In this document: positions 18,393-28,000 of the stretch, piece by piece | Position numbering within the stretch: position 1 is the stretch's first letter | How the letters are laid out: every line of letters starts with the position of its first letter | Notes under the pieces: generated by a model | What the model saw: only the letters and a program-made list of their open reading frames with translations | What the model was told of the DNA's origin: nothing | The model's database searches: none | From: Actinomycetes bacterium | Lineage (GTDB): Bacteria; Actinomycetota; Acidimicrobiia; Acidimicrobiales; JAKAOS01 | Reading direction: 5' to 3' | Assembly (NCBI GenBank): GCA_021823165.1 | Contig: JAKAOS010000011.1 | Location: 1 to 32,433 of the forward strand | Length of the DNA stretch: 32,433 bases | Program-made: the position numbers and the translations under genes

Positions 18393-18610
18393 TGGCCAAT
18401 CTTGCTTACCACGTTGCTTACGGTGGTCATCGTATGGCCGAGCATGGTTTTGAATGCCAACCACATCACAACTCCAAGAAATGCCATTATCAACACCGCA
18501 ATTGCGGCGGAGATGACACCTTCACCGGCCTCTGAGACCATCGCGTGGCTAACTATCCACGCGATGGTTTTACGTAGGGGAGTAATGATGGCGTGAGTAA
18601 TCTGCTTCAT
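18389..18610 (-). CDS. Small Flp-type pilin candidate (73 aa)
   Basis: MKQITHAIITPLRKTIAWIVSHAMVSEAGEGVISAAIAVLIMAFLGVVMWLAFKTMLGHTMTTVSNVVSKIGQ; operon position directly after tadC. Confidence 0.65.
   Translation of the reverse strand: MKQITHAIITPLRKTIAWIVSHAMVSEAGEGVISAAIAVLIMAFLGVVMWLAFKTMLGHTMTTVSNVVSKIGQ
18537..18568 (-). repeat. 12-bp perfect inverted repeat (hairpin) inside the pilin coding region
   Basis: Minus-strand RNA: ACCATCGCGTGG-ATAGTTAG-CCACGCGATGGT; arms are exact reverse complements. Confidence 0.9.
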
Positions 18611-18630
18611 GGTTCCTCCGTAATGTGTGT

Positions 18631-19539
18631 CTATGAGAGCGTGAAAAGGCGCAATGCTTCGATGAATGGCACCCCGAGAAGTATCACCCCGGGAACCAGG
18701 GCGGCGACGGTTACGGGCATCCAGACCTGCTGTTCTCGTCGTTCCAGGGCCGATATGAGTTTGCGGTGTGAGTCGGCCCTCATGACTTCGGCTTCCGCTG
18801 CCACCAGGGACGCCAGATCGGGCTCTGTGGAGTGCAGACAAAGCACCCTTATGAGACGGCGGACAGCAGGCGTGGAAGCGATTGTGTCCCATTCCTGAAG
18901 AGCGGTGGTCAGTGCCACTCCCTGGCTCACCCGGGCCGACACTCTGGATAGGTCGGCCGCTGCCGCCCCATGGCTGCGCTGGGCGAGGCGGGTGATTGCA
19001 GAGCCGAGAGATGCCCCGGATCCCAACAGGATGCCCAGCTGTTCGGCGATCACTGCAAGCTCGTTTTCCAGTCGGCGCTGCCAGTTGGCAGATGCGGCAT
19101 TCAGTCTGAGTTCGGCGTAAACAAAGGCTGAAGCAGGGGCTAGCAGCAGTGTCATCAGGAGCAGAACCTGGGGAAGGGGGAGAATGGTGGCGGCCAGGGC
19201 AGCGATGGCAAATGCCGCCAGTGCGGCCCCCACCTGGCGGGTCCTGAAGGCCTGCAGTCCCATTTCGGAATGGATGCGCTCAAGTTTTGTGGCGGCGCTT
19301 TCCGTTCCGCCGATGCTCGAAGATGCCCTTTCCCCCAGATCGGTTGCGAGTTGCCAGAGGAACTCGGAGAACGACCGCGGGTGGCTCGGCTCTGTAGTTG
19401 TTTGAGCTTTCGACAGGCGTGACAGGTGTGGGACCAGCCGGGCATACAGGGGTGGTCGCTTGAACCATCGAAACTGCATCAGCAAGATCACCGCGCCCAG
19501 CCATGCCAATACGGCCGATGCGGTTGCCAGCCTGATCAC
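18631..19539 (-). CDS. tadC: Tad secretion system membrane protein TadC-like
   Basis: GspF/T2SSF-type protein: LERIHSEMGLQAFRTRQVGAALAAFAIAALAATILP, NELAVIAEQLGILLGSGASLGSAITRLAQR; GTG 19539 overlaps tadB stop (GTGA). Confidence 0.85.
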   Translation of the reverse strand: MIRLATASAVLAWLGAVILLMQFRWFKRPPLYARLVPHLSRLSKAQTTTEPSHPRSFSEFLWQLATDLGERASSSIGGTESAATKLERIHSEMGLQAFRTRQVGAALAAFAIAALAATILPLPQVLLLMTLLLAPASAFVYAELRLNAASANWQRRLENELAVIAEQLGILLGSGASLGSAITRLAQRSHGAAAADLSRVSARVSQGVALTTALQEWDTIASTPAVRRLIRVLCLHSTEPDLASLVAAEAEVMRADSHRKLISALERREQQVWMPVTVAALVPGVILLGVPFIEALRLFTLS

Positions 19540-20465
19540 CTGGAGCCCTCCTTGTTGGAGGCGAGTCCTGGGAAAACTCGTTGGGGCTCTGGGAGCCGTA
19601 GGAGTCTCGTTGCCCACCACCAGCAGGCCATCAGTGCCATGGCGGCCACAGCGATGGCCCATTGGCCTGCCGTTGTGGCATAGCCAGACCGGCCGGTTCC
19701 GATGGACATCCCCGCACCCGCCATTGCCAGGGGCACGACGAGGACGAAGCGGCGGGCGAATCGGACCCCGGCCTGTTTGGCCTGGGCATCCCGGCGGGTC
19801 TGCAGATCCCGGTTTCGCTCGGTGACCAAAGCCTGAAGGCGAGCGTTCAGTCCACCGCCCCCCACCTCTTGAGCGATGAGGAGCGTCTCCAGCGCGGCGT
19901 CGGCCGAGGCGTCTGCCAACAGTGCTTTCAGTGTGTCGATGGTCTTGGCGAAATCCGTTGAAACCAGCCATTCTCGTTCAGCCTGGGCAAAAGACGGCCT
20001 CAGCTCCCTCGGTCCGTTCCGGCCGACTTCGAACAGGGCCTGAGGTATTGACCAGCCGAGTGAACCAGCGAGCAGGCGAAGCTCGTCGAGCATGCGTGGC
20101 CATGCCTCGAGCGCTGCCTGCTTCCCCCTTCGCCGCCGGGCCCGCCAGGTGCCAAACGGCACATACCCCGCCACCGGCGCCGCCAACATGGGCGCCAATG
20201 GTCCACCGAAAACGACGAAGATTCCCAAAGCTCCCAGCGATGCCGCTCCCAGGGAGGCGAGGCCAAGCTGGCGCATCGGGGCTTGTTCGAGACCCATCCT
20301 GGCCGACCAGAGTTGAACAAAACCCTTTGTTGTGGAACCGGCCCCTCCTGTTTTGCCCGGGCGCATTCCTCGCCAACCGAATGCCACCGCGCTGTAGATG
20401 AGATGTACGCCATAGGAGGCGCATAGCGCCAGAACAAGTACGTAGGGACCGCCGGCGTAGCTCAT
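19536..20465 (-). CDS. tadB: Tad secretion system membrane protein TadB-like
   Basis: GspF-type: EAWPRMLDELRLLAGSLGWSIPQALFEVGRNGPRELRPSF, FARRFVLVVPLAMAGAGMSIG; ATG 20465 overlaps tadA stop (ATGA). Confidence 0.85.
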   Translation of the reverse strand: MSYAGGPYVLVLALCASYGVHLIYSAVAFGWRGMRPGKTGGAGSTTKGFVQLWSARMGLEQAPMRQLGLASLGAASLGALGIFVVFGGPLAPMLAAPVAGYVPFGTWRARRRRGKQAALEAWPRMLDELRLLAGSLGWSIPQALFEVGRNGPRELRPSFAQAEREWLVSTDFAKTIDTLKALLADASADAALETLLIAQEVGGGGLNARLQALVTERNRDLQTRRDAQAKQAGVRFARRFVLVVPLAMAGAGMSIGTGRSGYATTAGQWAIAVAAMALMACWWWATRLLRLPEPQRVFPGLASNKEGSR

Positions 20466-21778
20466 GGCGTAACCGTCTTCGACATTGCCCTGTCGCAGCC
20501 GGCCAGCAACTCGGTCACGTCGTAGCCTTTGGCACCGAACGCGTGTCTCGCTCGGGAGGGAAGACACCCGCTCCAGTACAGGGGTGCTCCGGGCCCGGGC
20601 CGGGAAAAGATCGGAGTCAGGGTGAAGACATTCGATTCTGCTGCCGCTTGGAGATCCTCCACGGCGCACACCTCGGTCACCTCGACCCGGTCGCCATTGC
20701 GGGCACAGTGAACCACCAGATCCACCGACTCGCTTACCAGGGCGCCCAATGCAGCGGGCGAGATCTGAGACGCCGGCCCCGCCAGCTGCGCAAGGAAGCG
20801 AAGGCGTGAGAGGGCTTGGCGGGCCGAGGCGGCATGGACGGTTGTGAAGCCGCTCACCCCAGAGGACAGTGTCATCAGCAACGGAAGTGCCTCGCTGTCG
20901 CGGACTTCGCCGACGATGGCCACGTCCGGGGCCATCCGCAGGAAGCCGGAGACCAGTTGGCGAAGCCCGATTGCTGGCCGGTCGGGCCTTGGTGGCCGTG
21001 TCTGGAGGTGAGCCACGTTTGGCAGGGGGATGTCGGTTTCGAATACCTCTTCTGCCACCACCACCCGCAGGGTCGGGTCCAGCTCAGCGGCGCAGCAGGA
21101 CAGGAGAGTTGTCTTGCCTGACCCCGGTCTTCCTGCAAAGACGATGGATAGTCGGGATCGCACCGCAGCGCGCAAAAACTTGGCGCTGGGCTGGTCGAGG
21201 GATCCCTGTTGGACCAACTCGTCCAGGGAGCGGAATGCCACTCCGGTGAACTTCCGGATGTTGAACAGGGTGTGACCACCACGAGCGATGTCCCCATGCA
21301 CTATGTGGACCCTGGCACCGTCTGCGAGTTGGGCATCCTGTAGCCCCTCGGAGGGATCAAACTTGCGGTGAGACCCCGCAGCATCGTCCAGGATCCGCAT
21401 CAGGGTGCGCTGTACGTGCTCTTCGTCATGGAACACCTCGTCGTGGTAGCCCGAGCGCCCCCGGTGCCGCCGCACGAAAATGGCGTCGGGCGCATTGACC
21501 ATGATTTCCCACACGTCGTCGTCGGCCAGCAGGGGGTGCAGCGGGCCATAGCCAGCGACATTGCGCCAGGCGCGCTCGGCCAACGCCGGAGGGTCGGCGA
21601 TGGAGGTGGAGAAAAGGCCGCTTTCATGTTCGGCCACCCACGCCGAGACCTCCTCCTCGACAAAGCGGCGGATGAGGGCCGCTCCGTTGGGGTTATGGAG
21701 GCTGACGGAAAGCTGCTTGGCTCGCTCCTGCACCCGGTGCTCTATTTCCCGCAGCGGGGAGGTCCAAGAGGGGTTCAT
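20462..21778 (-). CDS. tadA: CpaF/TadA-type secretion ATPase
   Basis: Walker A VFAGRPGSGKTTLLSCC, YGPLHPLLADDDVWEIMVNAPDAIFVRR, RMAPDVAIVGEVRDSEALPLLMTLSSGVSGFTTVHA. Confidence 0.93.
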   Translation of the reverse strand: MNPSWTSPLREIEHRVQERAKQLSVSLHNPNGAALIRRFVEEEVSAWVAEHESGLFSTSIADPPALAERAWRNVAGYGPLHPLLADDDVWEIMVNAPDAIFVRRHRGRSGYHDEVFHDEEHVQRTLMRILDDAAGSHRKFDPSEGLQDAQLADGARVHIVHGDIARGGHTLFNIRKFTGVAFRSLDELVQQGSLDQPSAKFLRAAVRSRLSIVFAGRPGSGKTTLLSCCAAELDPTLRVVVAEEVFETDIPLPNVAHLQTRPPRPDRPAIGLRQLVSGFLRMAPDVAIVGEVRDSEALPLLMTLSSGVSGFTTVHAASARQALSRLRFLAQLAGPASQISPAALGALVSESVDLVVHCARNGDRVEVTEVCAVEDLQAAAESNVFTLTPIFSRPGPGAPLYWSGCLPSRARHAFGAKGYDVTELLAGCDRAMSKTVTP

Positions 21779-23106
21779 ATCCCCGCACCCCCGAGGCTGT
21801 CCTCCAGGTCTGCCCAATGCCCGAGCCTCCCGGGTGTCACCCGGCGGGGAAGGGTTGGCATGGCGCCTGCGTCCTCTGCTGCCTGGCTCAACAGGGAAGA
21901 GACCGCGGCCGATAACGGGCCAACCAAGGAGGTGGGCATGCCAGAGCCGTCCCGTAGCGCTGCTTCGAAATCTCTATGCGGCAGGAACAGCAGAGAACCC
22001 AGGTTGGATCCCCGGTCACCCAGGGCGGTCTGGGCCAGCTTCGCAAAGGCGCGGTTCAACTCGGAGCGGTGAAGGGGGTTACGTGGAGCGTCGTTGCAGA
22101 CGCTCAACACCGATCTTGGGTCTGACCCGGCTGCAATTACCTCCGATACGGTGCGCACGAGGGAGTGCATGCCCTTGACCCCGCCCCGTCCGACCACAAC
22201 CACCACCGATGCCCGCTGAAGGCTGGAACGGGCCATGAGGTTGCGTTCTTCCACGTCGATTGATCCACATTGGGCCTCGCTTTCAAAATCGGCGTCCACG
22301 TCGGCCACCACGAGGTCGAAGATCGCCCGGAGTTCCTCGAAGGCGGCCAGGAATGCCTTGGGGGGCAGGGCGGTCCACGCATATGGGGTCCTAAGGCCCA
22401 AAAGCAGGCGGTAGTTGCGCCCGGGAACCTCGAATGTCATATCGCGGACCGCTTCGGTCGTGGGCCGGCCCAGGCGAAAGGATGCGGCGAGCTCCTGAAT
22501 GCCGGGAGTGACGGTGCCGGCGTCGTGAAGCATTGCCTGTTCGGCCCGGCGGGCAAAGTCGGCGAGGACCGTGCGCCGGCTGGTGGCCAGACCCTGGGCT
22601 ATGGCGATAGCCGCGGTCGATGCACCACATCCCCCGGGGCTACAAACCACCACCACCCTCCCCGAGGGGGCCGTCCGCTCCTGCTCGGTTTGGATCACAA
22701 CGGGTGTGCCGCGGGTGGGCGCTTTGCAGTAGGAGCGGAGGGCTGACATGAGCGCTTCGGCATCGAAGTCCGGCGCCAGCACGCAGGAGGCACCGAGTCC
22801 CAGCCAATCGACCCGCTTCCCCCGCCCCACCACGACAACCGCACATCCCGCCTCCCGTGCTTGGGAGAGGAGGTCTCTGTCCACCCCGGGAAGTGCTTCT
22901 TCCACAAGCATCCCAGCAAGGGGAGGCCCTGCTTTGAGGCGGGAGACGATTTCCTCGGCCGATAGGCACTTGAGGAATCTGACCGGGACCGAGCCCGCAG
23001 TGCACCATTGTGAAACATTGCGAAACCAGCCAGCCCGTGGCGCCGCCAGGCCGGCCACTACAAAGGACTCCTGCTGCCAGGACCCCGAGACGGAGGGCTC
23101 AAGCAC
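21775..23106 (-). CDS. CpaE/TadZ/Ssd-like MinD-family ATPase-like protein
   Basis: VVVVCSPGGCGASTAAIAIAQGLATSRRTVLADF (atypical P-loop), FDLVVADVDADFE; GTG 23106 overlaps the upstream SAF gene stop. Confidence 0.8.
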   Translation of the reverse strand: MLEPSVSGSWQQESFVVAGLAAPRAGWFRNVSQWCTAGSVPVRFLKCLSAEEIVSRLKAGPPLAGMLVEEALPGVDRDLLSQAREAGCAVVVVGRGKRVDWLGLGASCVLAPDFDAEALMSALRSYCKAPTRGTPVVIQTEQERTAPSGRVVVVCSPGGCGASTAAIAIAQGLATSRRTVLADFARRAEQAMLHDAGTVTPGIQELAASFRLGRPTTEAVRDMTFEVPGRNYRLLLGLRTPYAWTALPPKAFLAAFEELRAIFDLVVADVDADFESEAQCGSIDVEERNLMARSSLQRASVVVVVGRGGVKGMHSLVRTVSEVIAAGSDPRSVLSVCNDAPRNPLHRSELNRAFAKLAQTALGDRGSNLGSLLFLPHRDFEAALRDGSGMPTSLVGPLSAAVSSLLSQAAEDAGAMPTLPRRVTPGRLGHWADLEDSLGGAGI

Positions 23107-23863
23107 CGGCGGGCGCCTGGTAGGGGTTCGGGTATTTACCTGGGGTGGTGCCGGTGGAGCGCACGAGGTAAACCTGGGCGGCATTCAGGGCTTCAACCAG
23201 AGCGGCGAGCGCTTTTGGTGACGCTACGGCCAGGGTCACCGAGGTGTTTCCGTTGGCACCCAGGCCGGTTGCAGTGGAAGCCGTCACCACGGCTGCGGAC
23301 TGCAGAACTGGCACCGTTGCCGCTGCGGGCCCGCTGCCATAGGTGGCAAGCACATCCACCCGATCACCTGGAACCAGGGCCCCGTCCAGGGCCCGCGCCG
23401 TAGGCAACGAAAAGGCGATCTGCCGGCTGGCGGAAAAATCAGCCGGCCTGATGGTGTTGGACCTCTGCACGAGTTCGCCGGAGCCCAGTGGCCCGGCGGC
23501 AATCGAGCCGACCACGGCCGTCACCGAATGAAATGCCTGGTGTTTTGCCAATAGGGCAGGCAGAACCATCCGTTCGGTTAGCAGTTCGGACGCGGTGATC
23601 CTCTGTCCCGAGGCGATTGGCTGGGAGGTGACCACGTAGGACCGACCTACCGGAGCGGCGGCACGCGATGCGACAAAGGTGCCAAAGCCGGCCACGGCCA
23701 CGAGAAAGCCACCGGTCAAGGCTCGACCATTGGGTAGCGCCACTCGCCTTGTTCGCAACGCGGCTGCGTTGGAATTTTCCTCGGGTGGACGAGTTGGCCG
23801 ATTTAATGAGGATCGAACCCTAAGAGACACTCTCTTACCCCTAGTAAATATATGAGTCGACAT
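23099..23863 (-). CDS. CpaB/RcpC-like SAF-domain protein, first gene of the Tad operon
   Basis: N-terminal TM, SYVVTSQPIASGQRITASELLTERMVLPALLAK, AFSLPTARALDGALVPGDRVDVLATYG. Confidence 0.8.
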   Translation of the reverse strand: MSTHIFTRGKRVSLRVRSSLNRPTRPPEENSNAAALRTRRVALPNGRALTGGFLVAVAGFGTFVASRAAAPVGRSYVVTSQPIASGQRITASELLTERMVLPALLAKHQAFHSVTAVVGSIAAGPLGSGELVQRSNTIRPADFSASRQIAFSLPTARALDGALVPGDRVDVLATYGSGPAAATVPVLQSAAVVTASTATGLGANGNTSVTLAVASPKALAALVEALNAAQVYLVRSTGTTPGKYPNPYQAPAGA

Positions 23864-23940
23864 AAGTCAAAGTAGAACATATGGGAAGGTGACCAAAACG
23901 ATGGTAATACTATGTAGTCAAAACTTGAAGGGAGTGCAAG

Positions 23941-24930
23941 TTGGCTGCAGGAGGCGAGAAAGTCGAAGCGAGCAACTCTCGATGTGGCGAAATTTGGTCA
24001 CCGAGAAAAGGTCATTGGGCTGCGAGAGGAAGCGAAATCCTGGGTCACGGGTCATGGGGCGTGGCCTGGCGCAACACAGCAAATGGGCCTGACCATGTCG
24101 TAAAGGAGATTCCGCTCAATCTGAACGCCAAGGCTAGATCCGCCCTGGAAACCTTGGCGAAGAGCACTGCGAATATAAAAGTGGCAACGCCATTGGTAGC
24201 CCTGATTGAGAACAAAGGAGTGCTTCAACTTGTCTACCCATATATAGATGGAAAGCTGTTGTCCGAATATCAGAACGAGGCGTTTGTAGAAGGGCAGAGC
24301 CACCTAGTTTTTAGATGGGCGTTAGCGGTGGCCTCAGCGTTGAGCGAACTTCACGCTACCGGCACCGTGCATGGTGACCTGAAACCAACAAATATTTTGA
24401 TGAGTGAAGGAAAGGCCGTGTTGTTGGATGTAGGCATATCGGCTGTTTTGTGCAGCGCTTTGCCAGGAGAGTTCGATTCCGCCTGCGGTTCCCATTATCG
24501 AGCACCCGAACTGTCCTCTACGGGGCCAAGCGAAAAGACAGATGTTTATTCACTGGGCGTCATTGTTAAAGAGGCGCTGCAAGACTGTTCGCTGCACTAT
24601 CCCCGTACAAAGCCAGGGAGTGTCGGTAAGAAACAGCGGGCATTTGGGATTCAGGCGTTGTCACCCGCAATGGGCCAAGTCCCTCCGAAGGCGCATCGCG
24701 CTATATCCGCGTGCCTGGACCGGGATCCAACAAACCGGCCGACGGCCGCCGAGTTGGCAGCGGTGCTCGCCGAGGAGCCTGGAGAAACACCGGCATCATC
24801 TCATCGACCCAAAAGGGTGAGCGAGACCGCCGGTTACCTTTCCAGGGAACTGAGATGGGTTCCGGCGGCGGTCTTCCTGACCGCCGTGGCATGCGGTGCG
24901 GCATCGATGGCCGTCTGGCCATGGCGTTAG
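23941..24930 (+). CDS. Ser/Thr protein kinase with C-terminal transmembrane helix
   Basis: GHGSWGVAWRN (Gly loop), HVVKEI (Lys), ATGTVHGDLKPTNILM (HGD catalytic loop), VLLDVGISA (DVG), YRAPELSS, EKTDVYSLGVIVKEAL, ACLDRDPTNRPTAAELAAVL; TM VPAAVFLTAVACGAASMAVW. TTG start with GGAG upstream. Confidence 0.88.
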   Translation: MAAGGEKVEASNSRCGEIWSPRKGHWAARGSEILGHGSWGVAWRNTANGPDHVVKEIPLNLNAKARSALETLAKSTANIKVATPLVALIENKGVLQLVYPYIDGKLLSEYQNEAFVEGQSHLVFRWALAVASALSELHATGTVHGDLKPTNILMSEGKAVLLDVGISAVLCSALPGEFDSACGSHYRAPELSSTGPSEKTDVYSLGVIVKEALQDCSLHYPRTKPGSVGKKQRAFGIQALSPAMGQVPPKAHRAISACLDRDPTNRPTAAELAAVLAEEPGETPASSHRPKRVSETAGYLSRELRWVPAAVFLTAVACGAASMAVWPWR

Positions 24931-25026
24931 AAGCACCGGAATGGCTCTATCTGTTGCAGGATTGGGCGGCTTTGGCTCCAGGAAACGGAATGGCTCTTGG
25001 CCGGCTGGGATCTTTGACTGCGGCCC

Positions 25027-28000
25027 TCACGGGGCTGCCGGGACCCCAGCTGCTGCAGGGGAGGGGCTGGTAGCGGGAAGCCCGTCTATGAAGGTTACGG
25101 TCCGGGTGTGAAGGGCCGGGACGCTTTCACCTGCCACCACCCTCCCCACGAGATTGAGTGGGTCCGCTGCGCTTATCGTTACGGCCTTTCCGTCCTTGGG
25201 GCGCTTCTGAGTTGAGGTGAGTTCTTGGACCGCCTCAGGCAATGCAAACTGCTCCCCACTGAAGCCGGCGACGAAGTGGCCTCCCCGGATGATCCCGCGG
25301 TCCTCCAGGCGCCGGAGCGCCCATTGGAGTTCGCGCCAGGGAAGGCCAAACTTCTCGGTGGCCACCAGATCACGCACGAGCACGCCCCAGCGTGCAAGGA
25401 GTTGCAAGGCAAGCCTTTCGGCCAGTTCCTCTTTTCCTTGACTGCGGTCCGGAGCCGGAACCAACGACCACCTTCCCGCTACTCCCGGGTTTCTCCTCTG
25501 CCGGAATCGTCTCGCAGAAGGCAAGGCGCGTGTGTGGCGGGGCGCCAACCTCGAACGAATGGCGCCAAAGCCATCGCACATGAGAAGACCCCTGGCTACG
25601 CCGTCCCACAATGCCCTGGCTACGTCCTCTCCCAGCCGTCCCGTTGCATGTTCAATATCTTTGGAAAAGGATGCTCCTCGTCGGCCAAGAACTTCGACAA
25701 CCTCCGCAGTAGCGGGGGAGGCGTCGGGCCCAGGTTCACCATCGGCGCGGGTGGCGGCCAGTAGCCAGGGGAGATCCTCCCGCATCACTACGGCGATGGG
25801 GGTCGCCTTGGAGGGTCCCCAGGCGCTTTGATGCCCATTGCCCGGCCGCGGGGAGAGCCGGCACCATGCGACTTCTCCCGAGTGGCATAGCGAATCCAGC
25901 CACGTTGGGCTGTAATCGGCCAGTCGCTTCTTCAACAGCTGGGGCTCCCAGATCGCCGCAGCGGCCTCATACCCCTGAAGCTGGTCCAGAACCGCAAAGA
26001 GCCCGTCGGAGCCCCGGAGCTGGGTCCCGGGAGCCACGTGCTGCCAGCGAAGCAGGAATCGCATGAAGTCCTGGCGGCTTGCTGGCTCCGTCCCCGACCT
26101 CCGGTTGCGCCGGGAATAGGAGTGCATGCGGGCCAAGATGCGGCGGGCAACCCACTGCTCCTCGCCCGCTTGGTCCCTGTAGTGGCCTCGCAGTGCGAAA
26201 CCCTCGGTTTCCAGGCCCAGCAGCGCCACCTCTACCTGCAACTCTGTAAGCCCGACGGCTTCGGCCAGGTCCCTTGCCGAGAGGATGCCGCCCGTCTCCA
26301 GGTGCCCCCGCAAAAGTTGCCGCAAAGCGGCATCCTCCCCTGCCAGGGCGGATTGTACGAGTTCTGCGGTTTCGGCAGATGACCACATGACCGAGGCATT
26401 TCCAATGACAACCTCGGCTCGCGAGGTCTCGGCCAGCTTTGAGAACAGGGCTTCCCACTGGGGCTGTGGCCTCATAAGAACCCTCAGTTCCAGCAGGTCT
26501 GCAAGCTCATCGGCGTCTTTGGGATCGGGGAGTATCTCGGCCTCCACCCGCCTGATGGCCGCTTCGTCCAACTTGCCGATGCTGCTGAGATCGACTTCGA
26601 GGCCACGCCTCAGTGACACAGCATTTGTCCGGCGGTTTTGCAGTTCTTCGTCGTCCAAGAAGGCATATGGCCGTGCTGTGACAATCTCATGCGCCAGCAC
26701 CGACGGCTCGGTCGTATCGATGCAGTGGGCACCGACCGACCCTTCCTCCAGCCCTCTGAGGAGCTGTTCGAAGCCGTCTATGTCGAGCGCCTCGTGCAAG
26801 GTGTCCTCAATGCTCTGGCGCACGAGCAGGTGCTCGGGAATCTCGATTGGTCCACTTACGTTCTCCTGGCAGGCAGCGGCCTGGGGAAAGACCGCAGCCA
26901 GCAGGTCGTCGGCCTCCATGCGCTGTATTGCGGGGGGATTGCGCCGTCCCGATTTGAACCGGAGCACCACCAAGGCGCGATTTAACGTCCAACGCCATCT
27001 GGACTGGAAAAGCGGTGAAGTCAGGATCGCCTGCTCCAAGGTGGGCCTGAGGGTGGCAGAGGACACATACCGCGGGACTTCGTCGAGGGGAAAGCTGTGA
27101 TGGGGCCCCAAGGACAACAACACCGCATCGTCGGTCGCCGCGGCCTGGAGTTCGAAGTTGAAACTCCGGCAAAACTTCTTGCGGAGAGCGAAGCCGAGAG
27201 CACGATTGATCCTCCCCCCGAAAGGCGCATGGACCACCAGCTGCATGCCGCCACTCTCGTCGAAGAAGCGTTCGAACACGATCTTGGTTTGGGTTGGGAG
27301 CGCTCCTAACGCCGCACGACCGGCCGCAAGGTACTCCACCACTGTCTCGGCTGCATCCGTCCCGACCCCTGGGATGTTGCCCAGGAAGGAAATCGCTTTG
27401 TCCTTGGTCCCATCGGAAAGGATCTCTTCAATGCTCGCCCGGAGCTCGGATACGGCTTGGGAGAGCTCCATGGTGCGTGCCGGCGCTTCTCCCAGCCAGA
27501 AGGGGACATTGGGGGCCTCTCCGGCGGCATCGGAAACCCTAACCTCTCCCGCCTGCACGCTGAGTATGCGCCAGGAGTGGCTCCCGAGCAGAAAAACGTC
27601 TCCTCTCATCGATTCGAGAGCAAAGTCCTCGTTGACGGTTCCGACCAGCAGGTCGGCGGGTTCGGCAATTACCTTGAAGTCGCCGGTTTCGGGAATCGAT
27701 CCGCCGGAAGTCGCAGCGGCCAGGCGGGCCCCCCTCCGCGGCCTCAGGATCCCGTTGACCGAGTCGAGTTGCAAATAGGCGCCACGCCGACCCCGACCGG
27801 TTTCGACCCCCTTTGTTACCAGCGAGACAACTTCGTCGAAGCTGGCCCTGGAGACCTCGGCGAATGGCGCAGCCCGGCACAGCAGTGAAAAAAGATCCTC
27901 CACGGTCCGGGGGCCGGCTGCCACCTCCGCGATCAACTGCTGGGCGGCCACGTCCAGGGCCGGGCGGGGAGAAACGATCGCATCCAACTCGCCCCTTGTC

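Noticed and set aside
19978-20424. Alternative minus ORFs overlapping tadB
   Set aside because: Out-of-frame shadows of the TadB-like gene.
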